Origin: Pedobacter cryoconitis
GTDB taxonomy: Bacteria; Bacteroidota; Bacteroidia; Sphingobacteriales; Sphingobacteriaceae
Reading direction: 5' to 3'
NCBI RefSeq assembly: GCF_001590605.1
Contig: NZ_CP014504.1
Location: forward strand, 620,001 to 684,000
Length of the DNA: 64,000 bases
The notes beneath the pieces were generated by a model that ran no database searches, was not told the origin of the DNA, and was given only the letters and a program-made list of their open reading frames with translations. Positions within the stretch are counted from its first letter, which is position 1, and every line of letters starts with the position of its first letter. Both the position numbers and the translations under genes were made by a program. Shown in pieces: positions 25,177 through 34,229 of this stretch.

Positions 25177-25731
25177 ATGGGCGAAAACAATACTGTCGGA
25201 TTTAACGGAGATGATGTAAATAATTTCGATGGAAAAGCATTCGGGGAGCTTTACCGGCGCATGTATCCTACGCTAAAAAAATATGCGATTTACCTGGTAA
25301 AGGATGTTGAAGAAGCTCAACTTATTCTGAATGACGTGTTTATTGCCATCTGGAAAAATAATACCCGGATTTCAAATGAAAAAGCATATTTGTTCCGGGC
25401 AGTAAAAAATGCTTCAACGAATTACCATAAGGTTTCCAGGATAAATTTTCTGCACCTGGAGGAAGAAGAATTGCCTGACATTCTGGATGAAACAGCAGAT
25501 CCTGCTCAGCTTTACCTCGATAAGGATCGCAACAGGATCTTATACAGCTTGATTGATCAGATGCCAGAACGCAGGCGTTTGGTTTTCTATCTATTCCGTA
25601 TAGACGGTTTTAGCTACAAAGAAATCGCCGCTTTATTGGATATTTCAGTCAGAACAGTCGAAGATCATTTGGTTAAAGGCTTTCAGTTCTTGCAGGAAAG
25701 GGTGCTGAAAAACGAAGCAGAATTCAGGTAA
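25177..25731 (+). CDS. ECF RNA polymerase sigma factor (FecI/SusCD type)
   Basis: The 184-residue protein has sigma region 2 (about residues 22-90, AFGELYRRMYPTLKKYAIYLV ... AYLFRAVKN) and region 4 with a helix-turn-helix (about 122-175, YKEIAALLDISVRTVEDHLVKGF). It begins an operon-like series of sigma factor, FecR anti-sigma, SusC and SusD. In this system substrate binding by the SusC N-terminal STN domain releases the anti-sigma signal and the sigma factor activates the transport genes. A TAATTTTG box lies at 25159-25166, only 11 bases before the ATG. Confidence 0.92.
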   Translation: MGENNTVGFNGDDVNNFDGKAFGELYRRMYPTLKKYAIYLVKDVEEAQLILNDVFIAIWKNNTRISNEKAYLFRAVKNASTNYHKVSRINFLHLEEEELPDILDETADPAQLYLDKDRNRILYSLIDQMPERRRLVFYLFRIDGFSYKEIAALLDISVRTVEDHLVKGFQFLQERVLKNEAEFR

Positions 25732-25824
25732 AAATACCCTTAACCATTTCTTAACGTAATGTTAACGTTTTGCGGCCCGTAGTGCATGCCCGCTTTCTTG
25801 TCTTGTTTCTATAAAAGCATAGGA

Positions 25825-26841
25825 ATGGATCAAGAGAACTGGAAATTTGTAATGGATTATTTATCCGCAAAGGAGCATGCCAGCGGCGACGTTCAGAAAA
25901 TTGAACAAGAAGAGAAAAAGATACAAGAGTGGCTTAGTAAAGATTCCGGACATCAGAAAGAACTGGATCAGGCTTTATGGTTATGGAAGCATACTGCAAC
26001 GCTGCCGGAAAATGACGAATGGAAGGAAAGTTTCAATGTTATTCAAGCTTCTTTACTTCAGGAGGCACCACAAAAGACCATTAACTTTAAAATCTGGCTA
26101 GCTGTTGCCGCTATTTTTACGGCAGTAGCCTTGTTCACTTTATTCTATAAAATACAGCAACCGGTTTTACAGCAGACCAGTATGGCCTGGATCACAAAAT
26201 CGGCAAGTTCCGGAAAGATGATTAACGTGATGTTGCCAGACGGTACACAAATCTGGTTAAACTCCTGCAGTAGTATCAGCTATCCGGAGAACCTTCGACA
26301 TGCTGATTTAAGAACGGTAAAACTTAAAGGTGAAGCCTTTTTTAAAGTCAAAAGGGATGTGAAGCATCCTTTTATAGTTCATAGTTTGAACATCCAGACG
26401 CGCGTGCTTGGAACAAGTTTTAATATCCGTGCCTGGCAAGGACAGCAAACCGAAGTCACGGTGCTCACAGGTAAAGTGGCCGTTTCCAGAGATTCAGCAG
26501 GAACACAATCGGCAGCTATTCACTTATTGCCAAATCAAAAGGCTGCCGGTAATTCTGCTAAACTACATTTGGAAAATGTAGAAGATGCCCAGACTGCTAT
26601 TGGCTGGACTGAAGGCAAAATGGTTTTTGATCAGTTACCTGTAAAAGAAGTTTTTGAGACTTTAGAAAGGAGATACGCAGTGAAAATTATTGCAGACCAG
26701 TCCTTTAAAGGCTGTAAACTCACCGCGAAATTTAATAATGTCAGCTTAAACGAAGTATTGAAGACCCTTCAAATGACTTTAGATATCCATTACACAATCA
26801 ATAAACACACCATTTATATAAAAGGAGGTAAATGTAATTAG
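25825..26841 (+). CDS. FecR family anti-sigma factor
   Basis: The frame is open from 25786, but the canonical FecR start is MDQENWKFVMDYLSAKEHASG at 25825, giving 338 residues. The cytoplasmic N-terminal sigma-binding part (to about residue 85) is followed by one membrane helix (about 87-105, IWLAVAAIFTAVALFTLFY), the periplasmic FecR domain (MLPDGTQIWLNSCSSISYP ... GEAFFKVKRDVKHPFIVHS) and a C-terminal STN-like region (VKEVFETLERRYAVKIIADQSFKGCKLTAKFNNVSLNEVLKTL). It would hold the sigma factor until SusC reports substrate. Confidence 0.9.
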   Translation: MDQENWKFVMDYLSAKEHASGDVQKIEQEEKKIQEWLSKDSGHQKELDQALWLWKHTATLPENDEWKESFNVIQASLLQEAPQKTINFKIWLAVAAIFTAVALFTLFYKIQQPVLQQTSMAWITKSASSGKMINVMLPDGTQIWLNSCSSISYPENLRHADLRTVKLKGEAFFKVKRDVKHPFIVHSLNIQTRVLGTSFNIRAWQGQQTEVTVLTGKVAVSRDSAGTQSAAIHLLPNQKAAGNSAKLHLENVEDAQTAIGWTEGKMVFDQLPVKEVFETLERRYAVKIIADQSFKGCKLTAKFNNVSLNEVLKTLQMTLDIHYTINKHTIYIKGGKCN

Positions 26842-26938
26842 ACAACTATAAAGAAAAAGCCGAAGCATGTTGACGCATGCCCCGGCTAATGATTTCAATT
26901 TTATTTTAACCCATTCAATGATTAAAACATACAAAGTT

Positions 26939-29900
26939 ATGAAAAAGTCCGCAGTGACTAATCAATTAATTTTTAAAGTAATGCGTTTCCTCACTCTCCT
27001 TTATTTTATGCTTACTGTCCTGTTCTTTGCTGCGCAAGCATCGCCTTTAAAGGCGCAGGAACTGAATAACAGGATAAGTTTCAATTTTAAAAACGGCACT
27101 TTAACAGAATTGCTGAAAAGCATAGAGAAGAAAACCAAGCTGTCTTTTGTTTACACCAATAAAGATGCAGTCTTAAATCAGCAGATTGATCCTGTTAAAG
27201 CCGAAAACGAAATGGTGAGCAGCCTGCTTAACCGGGTTTTGATCCCAAGACAATTAACTTACATCATCCAAAACAACCAGATCATTATTAAAAAGGCTGT
27301 TCGGGTCAAAGGTAAAGTTACGGATGAAAAAGGTTTACCTGTACCGGGGGTAAGTGTTTTGGAAAAAGGGAGTAATAATGTCAGCACGACCAATCTGAAC
27401 GGCGATTATAGCTTAAATGTAAGAGAGCCATCCGCCACTCTGCTATTTAGAATGATGGGCTATCAGCCTAAAGAATTCGTGCTAAAGGGAGAAACAGCAG
27501 TCAATATCAGCCTTATTCCGGATGAAACTGGTTTATCTGAAGTAGTGATTACTGCTTTGGGTATTAAGCGGAATGAAAAAGCGCTCGGTTACTCTATCGC
27601 TACCCTAAAAGGCAGCGATGTGAATACGGTAAAAGAAGTGAATGTGGTGAATTCCATTGCCGGAAAGGTAGCGGGTGTAAATGTGGTGAGTACGGGCTCT
27701 GATCCGGGATCTACTGCGATGATTACCATTCGCGGACAATCATCTATTGCAAGCGATAACCAGCCACTTTTTGTAGTGGACGGTGTTCCTGTAGCACATT
27801 CGCTGCGGGCTACTTCCGAAGTTGGCCGTTCTTCTGTAGATTATGGAAGCCCGGTTGCTGATATCAGCCCTGATGATATTGAAAGCATCACCATCTTAAA
27901 AGGAGCCAGTGCTGCGGCTTTATATGGCAGCAGGGCAGGAAGTGGAGTGGTATTGATTACCACCAAAAGCGGTTCATCAGCTAAAAAAGGCTTGGGTGTA
28001 AGCTTCAACTCCAATGCGATGTTTGACCAGGTGTGGATGTTTCCGCATTTCCAGAATCAGTTTGGTGCAGGGGAATATACGGATGATCAGGCAGTGAGCA
28101 CTACCTCGGCCTGGGGCCCGCGCCTGGATATAGGAACCAAACATTTGCAATGGAACAGCCCGCTTGATGCCCAAAGCGGAAAAGCTATACCTACCGACTG
28201 GGTATCACACCCAAATAATGCTAAAGATTTTTACAATACAGGTTCTACCTATACGAATAACATTGCCATCACCGGTAAAAATGCAGATGGCAATTACAGG
28301 TTATCTTATACCAATATGGTCAATAAAGGGATTGTCCCGCATACAGATCTGAGCAGAAATACCTTAAACCTGGCAGCGACTTATGTATTGCATCCTAAAG
28401 TAAAAATCAGTACCAATATTGGTTATGTAAATAATAAAAGCGATAACCGCCCTTCTGCTTACAGGGAAAGCGTGACGCAAATGGTTTATTCCATGCCTTC
28501 CAATATGAATATTAATGATTTGAAGAATTACTGGAAACCAGGCCGGGAAAACTTAGAACAATTTTCTCCGGATGATTCTGATAACTCCTACTTTGTCGCT
28601 TATGAACATACCAATGGCTACGATAGAAACCGTATAACCGGAAACGTACAAGCAGTATTTGATATCACGAATGATTTAAGCTTAATGGTGCGTACCGGAC
28701 TTGATCTATACAATGAAGCGCATGAGACCAAACGTCCTTTTAGTGCGAAGCGATTTAAATTCGGTGGTTATGGGGTAGATAATTCTTTCTTCAAGGAGCA
28801 GAATACAGATTTCCTGCTTAATTATAAGAAAACGCTGAACCAGGATTGGTCTTTCGGTTTGTCGGTTGGTGGGAACCAAATGGACCAGACCAATAGAAGT
28901 ACTGCTATGCGTACCGAAAGTCTGAGTATTCCAGGGATTTATAATATCAATAATGCACGTGCAGGAACGATCACCAATGCACAGTATAATTCCCGTAAAC
29001 GAATCAACAGTTTATATGGAATGGGACAGGCTGCATTTAAGAACATGGTATTTCTGGATGTAACCGGCAGAAATGACTGGTCAAGTACCTTGCCTGCTCA
29101 GAATAATTCTTATTTCTATCCTTCAGTTTCATTAAGCACTGTTTTAACGGATGTGTTTAAGCTCAAATCTGAGCTGTTATCCTTTGCTAAAATCAGGGCG
29201 AACTGGGCACAGGTAGGGAGTGACACTGATCCTTACCAACTCTACAATACAATCCCTTTTAACCAGGATTGGGGAGATGTGAAAAGGGCGACCATTGAGT
29301 TTAACCTGAAAAACAATTTCTTAAAGCCTGAAATCGCAACTTCTTATGAGTTCGGTGGAGACCTGCGCTTTTTGAACAACAGGTTAGGTCTGGATGTGAC
29401 CTGGTATAAAACCAACAAAAGAAACCAGATAATTAATATCCCAACAACGATTACTTCTGGTGCATCGAACCGTTTAATCAATGCCGGAAACATTCAGAAT
29501 AGTGGTTGGGAAATTGGCTTGAATGCGGTTCCCGTTCAAGGTGCATTTAAATGGGAAATCAATGCAAACTTTACCAAGAATGAAAATAAGGTAATCTCAT
29601 TAATGGAGGGCTTGCCTGAATATTCTATGGGGAGTGCCGATGGGGATAATATTCGTTATTTAATAAAAGAAGGAACTAAAATAGGAGATTTTTATACACC
29701 AAGTTATACTAAAGTTCCAGGCGGACAGTATGCCGGAGCAGCTTTACTGGATAAAACAGGACATTATATCCGTAATAACGCTGAATATATAAAAGTTGGA
29801 AACTATAATCCTGATTTTACCATTGGTTTTAACAATACTTTCACTTATAAAAACCTGACGCTTAATTTCCTTCTGGACTGGCGCAAAGGTGGTAACTTCT

Positions 29901-30394
29901 ACTCTTATGTGGTTAAAAGTCTGATCAATGCAGGTTTAACGGATAATACCATTGCCGGCAGAGATGCAGACACCGGAGGTCTGCCATGGGTTGATTCGCA
30001 AGGTAACAAGCGCAACGACGGAATGATAATTCCTGGTTATATAGCGAGTTCAGATGGTACTTATAATGAAAATAAAGTCATTATTGCAGCGTCTGATTTT
30101 TACAATAACACTTACAATAAGTATTATGAGCGTTTAACCTATTCTGCTTCTTTTCTGAAGCTCAGGGAAGCTTCTATAACCTATGTGTTTAGTAAAAATG
30201 TGTTGCGTAAACTTCCGATAAGCAACCTTTCTATTTCGTTGATCGGCAGGAACTTATATACCTGGACTGCGAATGGCCTGGGTTATGATCCGGAAACTAC
30301 GATGAGTGTTACCGAAGGGTTTAAATTGGGTGTTGGCCATTGGACCTTACCAGGGACACGCTCTTTTGGCTGTAAATTAAGTTGTAATTTTTAA
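26939..30394 (+). CDS. SusC/RagA TonB-linked outer-membrane transporter with STN sensor domain
   Basis: The frame opens at 26867, and ATGs at 26918 and 26939 precede a signal peptide (FLTLLYFMLTVLFFAAQASPLKAQ); I chose 26939 for 1151 residues. Domains in order: STN signalling domain (ISFNFKNGTLTELLKSIEKK, from about 45), CarboxypepD_reg-like domain (VKGKVTDEKGLPVPGVSVLE), plug (GSDPGSTAMITIRGQSSIASDNQPLFVVDGVP) and a large beta-barrel ending NF. It imports a nutrient bound by the SusD partner, driven by TonB. It belongs to the sigma/FecR unit and is followed 11 bases on by SusD. Substrate is likely an organic phosphate, judged from the enzymes downstream. Confidence 0.9.
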   Translation: MKKSAVTNQLIFKVMRFLTLLYFMLTVLFFAAQASPLKAQELNNRISFNFKNGTLTELLKSIEKKTKLSFVYTNKDAVLNQQIDPVKAENEMVSSLLNRVLIPRQLTYIIQNNQIIIKKAVRVKGKVTDEKGLPVPGVSVLEKGSNNVSTTNLNGDYSLNVREPSATLLFRMMGYQPKEFVLKGETAVNISLIPDETGLSEVVITALGIKRNEKALGYSIATLKGSDVNTVKEVNVVNSIAGKVAGVNVVSTGSDPGSTAMITIRGQSSIASDNQPLFVVDGVPVAHSLRATSEVGRSSVDYGSPVADISPDDIESITILKGASAAALYGSRAGSGVVLITTKSGSSAKKGLGVSFNSNAMFDQVWMFPHFQNQFGAGEYTDDQAVSTTSAWGPRLDIGTKHLQWNSPLDAQSGKAIPTDWVSHPNNAKDFYNTGSTYTNNIAITGKNADGNYRLSYTNMVNKGIVPHTDLSRNTLNLAATYVLHPKVKISTNIGYVNNKSDNRPSAYRESVTQMVYSMPSNMNINDLKNYWKPGRENLEQFSPDDSDNSYFVAYEHTNGYDRNRITGNVQAVFDITNDLSLMVRTGLDLYNEAHETKRPFSAKRFKFGGYGVDNSFFKEQNTDFLLNYKKTLNQDWSFGLSVGGNQMDQTNRSTAMRTESLSIPGIYNINNARAGTITNAQYNSRKRINSLYGMGQAAFKNMVFLDVTGRNDWSSTLPAQNNSYFYPSVSLSTVLTDVFKLKSELLSFAKIRANWAQVGSDTDPYQLYNTIPFNQDWGDVKRATIEFNLKNNFLKPEIATSYEFGGDLRFLNNRLGLDVTWYKTNKRNQIINIPTTITSGASNRLINAGNIQNSGWEIGLNAVPVQGAFKWEINANFTKNENKVISLMEGLPEYSMGSADGDNIRYLIKEGTKIGDFYTPSYTKVPGGQYAGAALLDKTGHYIRNNAEYIKVGNYNPDFTIGFNNTFTYKNLTLNFLLDWRKGGNFYSYVVKSLINAGLTDNTIAGRDADTGGLPWVDSQGNKRNDGMIIPGYIASSDGTYNENKVIIAASDFYNNTYNKYYERLTYSASFLKLREASITYVFSKNVLRKLPISNLSISLIGRNLYTWTANGLGYDPETTMSVTEGFKLGVGHWTLPGTRSFGCKLSCNF

Positions 30395-30405
30395 TCCGTA
30401 TCCAA

Positions 30406-31878
30406 ATGAAATTCAGATATAAAACTATCCTGGTGTTGTTCATGGCCATACTGAGTGCCTGCACCAAGGATTTCGACAAAATCAATACCAATCCTAATTC
30501 TCCGGAAACGACCAATACAGAGTTCCTGATGTCCGAAGTGATCTTGTCTACAGCTTATGCTTACCAGGAAAATTCAGTGGGCAGAAGACCTGCTTCTGCT
30601 GCAAGATATCTTACACTGATCCGTAATACTGGTTATGACCTGTTTGACTGGGGACCGGTGGACTGGGACGATACCTACGCACGTTTATCGGTGAATAAAA
30701 CCTTGCTGGAAACTGCAAAAAGCCGTTCCGAGAATCAGTACGTCGCAATCAGTAAAATTATGAAGGCTTTTAATTTTGCTTACCTGACTGATCTGTATGG
30801 AGATATTCCTTATGCTCAGGCGCTGCAGTCGAAAGAAAGTAACCTCATTTATCCTGAATATGATCAGCAACAGGTTATTTATCCTGATTTATTGAGAGAA
30901 TTGCAGGAGGCTAACGAGCTGCTGAAAGGAAGTACGGGAGAGATTAATGCTAAAGGTGATGTGCTGTTCAATGGCAAGGCCTTGCAATGGCGTAAGTTTG
31001 CCAACACTTTGCGCTTAAGGATGTTATTGCGGATTTCTAAAGTATATGGTGCCGCATTTACAGAGATGCAGACCATGGTGAATGACAAGAGCACTTATCC
31101 TGTTTTTGAAAGTAGTGCCGATAATGCAGCAGTTGCTTATCTGGGGAATTTAGCTGCCTATAGCTGGCCTGGAGGCCCATTGGCGATGATTGATTTTGAT
31201 TATCAAAAGACAAAGGTAAGTAAGGAGCTGGTAGACAGACTTGTTCAAAGAAATGATCCGCGATTAGGTCTTTGGGTAGAACCAGTTAAAAGTACGACAG
31301 GTTCAACTGTAGATCTTAATAAATATGTTGGCGTGCCTAATGCTATTGATGCACCTGCTGCTTATAATGGGGGAGAGGACCATGTCTCTGTTTTCTCTTC
31401 TTCTTTTTTCAGAAAAAATGGTGGATCCACTAACCCTTTATTGAATGCCAGTCTGATCACTTATACTGAGCAATGTTTTATTCTGGCTGAGGCTATCCAG
31501 AAAGGTAAAATCACTGTGCCGGGAGAAACTGCAGAGTCGATGTATTATAAGGGAATCAAGGAGTCCATGAAAAGTTATGGACTTACAGCACCCTCAAATT
31601 ACTTTGACCAGGCCCTGGTTAAATATGATGGCACATTGGAACAGTTGATCACTCAGAAATGGATAGCGATGCTGTTTAAAGGGTCGGAAGGCTGGTTTGA
31701 TCAGCGCCGAACTGGTTATCCTGCTTTTGTTACCGGTCCTTTGGCTGCGGGCAGGGGAATTCCAAAACGTTATGTTTTTCCAGATTCTGAAAGTGCTAAA
31801 AATAAGTTGAATTACCAGAAAGCTATCGCTGCTTTCGGCCCTGACAAAGAATCCACGCTAATGTGGTACCTGAAATAA
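30406..31878 (+). CDS. SusD/RagB family nutrient-binding outer-membrane lipoprotein (SusD-like 2 type)
   Basis: The 490-residue protein has a signal peptide ending in the lipobox LSAC (Cys19) followed by TKDFDKINTNPNSPETTN, the opening of the SusD-like_2 group. The helical TPR core (AYLTDLYGDIPYAQALQ, LQWRKFANTLRLRMLLRIS) and the C-terminal ITQKWIAMLFKGSEGWFDQRRTGYP segment are characteristic. It forms the lid over the SusC barrel and binds the substrate. The gap to SusC is 11 bases and to the phosphatase gene 15 bases, so these are cotranscribed. Confidence 0.9.
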   Translation: MKFRYKTILVLFMAILSACTKDFDKINTNPNSPETTNTEFLMSEVILSTAYAYQENSVGRRPASAARYLTLIRNTGYDLFDWGPVDWDDTYARLSVNKTLLETAKSRSENQYVAISKIMKAFNFAYLTDLYGDIPYAQALQSKESNLIYPEYDQQQVIYPDLLRELQEANELLKGSTGEINAKGDVLFNGKALQWRKFANTLRLRMLLRISKVYGAAFTEMQTMVNDKSTYPVFESSADNAAVAYLGNLAAYSWPGGPLAMIDFDYQKTKVSKELVDRLVQRNDPRLGLWVEPVKSTTGSTVDLNKYVGVPNAIDAPAAYNGGEDHVSVFSSSFFRKNGGSTNPLLNASLITYTEQCFILAEAIQKGKITVPGETAESMYYKGIKESMKSYGLTAPSNYFDQALVKYDGTLEQLITQKWIAMLFKGSEGWFDQRRTGYPAFVTGPLAAGRGIPKRYVFPDSESAKNKLNYQKAIAAFGPDKESTLMWYLK

Positions 31879-31893
31879 TTTAAAATTTATCAA

Positions 31894-33174
31894 ATGAACA
31901 AATCTATATATACTGCTGCACTACTTGTTATTGCAGCGTTTACAAATATTCAAGCTCAGGACTTTAATCCAAAACCTTTTCCAGACCGCGTCATTTTAAC
32001 CTGGAAAGGCAATACTGCTGTTAGTCAGACGGTAACCTGGCGTACTGATACTACAATTACAGGGGCTAAAGCACAAATTAAAGCGGAAGATTCCAGTCCT
32101 GCGCTGGAAGAGGCTATTACAGCTTATGATGCAGATTCACATGTATTGTCTGGTGGCCAGAATTATGCGACAGCGAAGTATCACCAGGTTACTTTTAACA
32201 ACCTGAAGCCCGGAACGGTATATGCTTACCGCGTTGGTGCAGGTGAATATTGGAGTGAATGGTTCCAGTTTACCACAGCATCTGCAGATCAGAACAAGCC
32301 TTTTTCTTTTATTTATCTGGGGGATGCACAGAATGATATCCGTTCTAAATGGTCGCGCGTAATCCGTAAAGCATTTACTCATGAACCGGACGCACGTTTT
32401 ATTATCCATACCGGTGATTTGATTAACCGGTCAAACAATGATCAGGAATGGGGCGAATGGCACTATGGTGGTGGTTTTATCAACGGAATGGTTCCGAGTA
32501 TGCCTTCCCCTGGAAACCATGAGTATGTTCGTGATGAGAAAAGAAAGCTGGTTTTAGATCCGCATTGGGGTGTACAGTATACTTTGCCTGGAAATGGCCC
32601 GAAAGGTTTAGAGGAGTCTGTTTATTATATCGACTATCAAAATGTACGTGTGATATCATTGGATTCTCAAATGATTATCCTGGATGAGGCTGCTGCAAAG
32701 GCTGAGTATGAATGGCTGGAAAAGGTTTTAAAGGAAAACACAAAATTATGGACAGTGATCACTTTTCACCATCCTATTTTTTCTACGGCCAAAAGCAGGG
32801 ATAATAAAGATTTCAGAGAGCGGTTTAAACCTTTATTTGACAAGTATCATATAGACCTTGTTTTGCAGGGACATGACCATACGTATAGCCGCGGACAGAA
32901 TTTACCACGCGGATTATCTGGTAGAGAAGCCAGCGGACCAGTTTACCTGGTTTCTGTGGCCGGCCCTAAAATGTATAAGGTGGATGGCGCTAAGTGGATG
33001 AATGTTTCTTTGGAAAATACACAGTTGTTCCAGGTGATTCATGTGGATGGCGGAAACCTGAAGTTTGAAGCTTACAAAACCTCCGGAGAATTATTTGATG
33101 CTTTTTCGCTGAAAAAATCAAATAGGGAGCATGCCGCGGAATTTACAGATATGAACCCTGCTGCAAAGCATTAA
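31894..33174 (+). CDS. Purple-acid-phosphatase-like metallophosphoesterase with fibronectin-type N-domain
   Basis: The 426-residue protein has a signal peptide (residues 1-22, ending NIQAQ), a fibronectin III-like N-terminal domain (about 28-130, TVTWRTDTTITGAKA ... YHQVTFNNLKPGTVYAYRVG) and a metallophosphoesterase domain. Metal-site motifs are GDAQ (143-146), HTGDLINR (172-179), PGNHEY (206-211), FHHP (291-294) and QGHDHTYSRG (325-334), the full set of the purple acid phosphatase group, except that the usual Tyr/His in the first motif is replaced by Gln. It should release phosphate from organic esters in the periplasm or outside. It sits between SusD and a glycerophosphodiesterase. Confidence 0.9.
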   Translation: MNKSIYTAALLVIAAFTNIQAQDFNPKPFPDRVILTWKGNTAVSQTVTWRTDTTITGAKAQIKAEDSSPALEEAITAYDADSHVLSGGQNYATAKYHQVTFNNLKPGTVYAYRVGAGEYWSEWFQFTTASADQNKPFSFIYLGDAQNDIRSKWSRVIRKAFTHEPDARFIIHTGDLINRSNNDQEWGEWHYGGGFINGMVPSMPSPGNHEYVRDEKRKLVLDPHWGVQYTLPGNGPKGLEESVYYIDYQNVRVISLDSQMIILDEAAAKAEYEWLEKVLKENTKLWTVITFHHPIFSTAKSRDNKDFRERFKPLFDKYHIDLVLQGHDHTYSRGQNLPRGLSGREASGPVYLVSVAGPKMYKVDGAKWMNVSLENTQLFQVIHVDGGNLKFEAYKTSGELFDAFSLKKSNREHAAEFTDMNPAAKH

Positions 33175-33181
33175 TTAGTTA

Positions 33182-34021
33182 ATGATGAATTGTAAAACAA
33201 ACTTACTGGTAATGGTATTCAGCTGTTTTGCTTTGATCACATTTGGGCAGCGGACGGTAGCTCCGCTTCCCAAATGTAAAAATGGCTTCGTCGTAATTGC
33301 CCATCGCGGAAGCCATCTGGTCAAACCTGAAAATAGCATAGCCGCAATTGAAGACGCGATCAGTCTTGGTGCTGATTATGTGGAACTAGACCTGCGCACA
33401 ACCCGTGATGGTCAGCTGGTTTTAATCCATAATGAAACCGTTGATCATACGACTAATGGCAAAGGGAGGATTCAGGATTTAAACCTGGATGAGGTGGCGA
33501 AGCTGACTTTGAATGCTAAGGATGGTCATTTATATAGCTTGCCTTCTTTTAGAGAAGCTTTAAAAGCTTGCAAAAACAGGATCAATATTTACCTGGACTT
33601 TAAGGAAGCTGATGTAGCACAGGCCTACGGGGAGATTAAGGATGCGGGGATGGAAAAGCAAGTGCTGGTTTATCTCAATAAAGCGGAGCAGTATACTTTA
33701 TGGAGGGCAGTGGCCCCTCAAATGCCGCTGATGTCTGGCCTGCCTTCGTCGATAAAAACAAAAGAAGAATTGAGCGCTGTTTTACGTCAAATGCCATTAG
33801 AAGCAACTGATAATATTTCAGATCCAATGCTTGTCGCTGCATTAAAGGAAAGCGGATTGTCTGTGTTTTTGGATGTGCAAATGGCTGATGAAGATGCGAT
33901 AAAATGGAAAGCGGCAATGGATAAAGGAGTTCAGGGTGTTCAAACCGATCATCCGGAGGCACTGATCAAGTACTTAGAAACAAATGATTTGCGTGATGGT
34001 TTGAAGGTTTCCAGGCTTTAG
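33182..34021 (+). CDS. Glycerophosphodiester phosphodiesterase family protein
   Basis: The 279-residue protein has a signal peptide (residues 1-23, ending FGQ) and a GDPD barrel: catalytic HRG at 41-43 with PENS, metal ligands in YVELDLRTTRDG (Glu68, Asp70) and His83 and His89 in IHNETVDHTTNG. It hydrolyses glycerophosphodiesters to glycerol-3-phosphate and an alcohol, and is exported to the periplasm. It is the last gene of the sigma/FecR/SusCD unit, 7 bases after the phosphatase stop. Together they would free phosphate or glycerol phosphate from phospholipid head groups. Confidence 0.92.
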   Translation: MMNCKTNLLVMVFSCFALITFGQRTVAPLPKCKNGFVVIAHRGSHLVKPENSIAAIEDAISLGADYVELDLRTTRDGQLVLIHNETVDHTTNGKGRIQDLNLDEVAKLTLNAKDGHLYSLPSFREALKACKNRINIYLDFKEADVAQAYGEIKDAGMEKQVLVYLNKAEQYTLWRAVAPQMPLMSGLPSSIKTKEELSAVLRQMPLEATDNISDPMLVAALKESGLSVFLDVQMADEDAIKWKAAMDKGVQGVQTDHPEALIKYLETNDLRDGLKVSRL

Positions 34022-34169
34022 ATCTTTACGTGGAATTAATTTTTTTGGCGTATATATTACCCCCCGCGGATGTTATCTAAGGAGTTTGGTTTCTGAAACT
34101 ATGTGCAACTTACCTTATTTAATAATGTTAAGTTAACACTGAAAGTTATTTTTATCATTATTTTATATG

Positions 34170-34177
34170 TAGGTTTG
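34170..34177 (+). promoter_or_regulatory. TAnnTTTG-type -7 box before the chitinase gene
   Basis: TAGGTTTG lies 52 bases upstream of the GH18 ATG. No TTG stands at the expected -33 position, so support is partial. Confidence 0.35.
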
Positions 34178-34229
34178 CTGATAAAGGCAACATAGTTGTA
34201 TTTAAGTTTAAACAATCCATGATTCTGTT

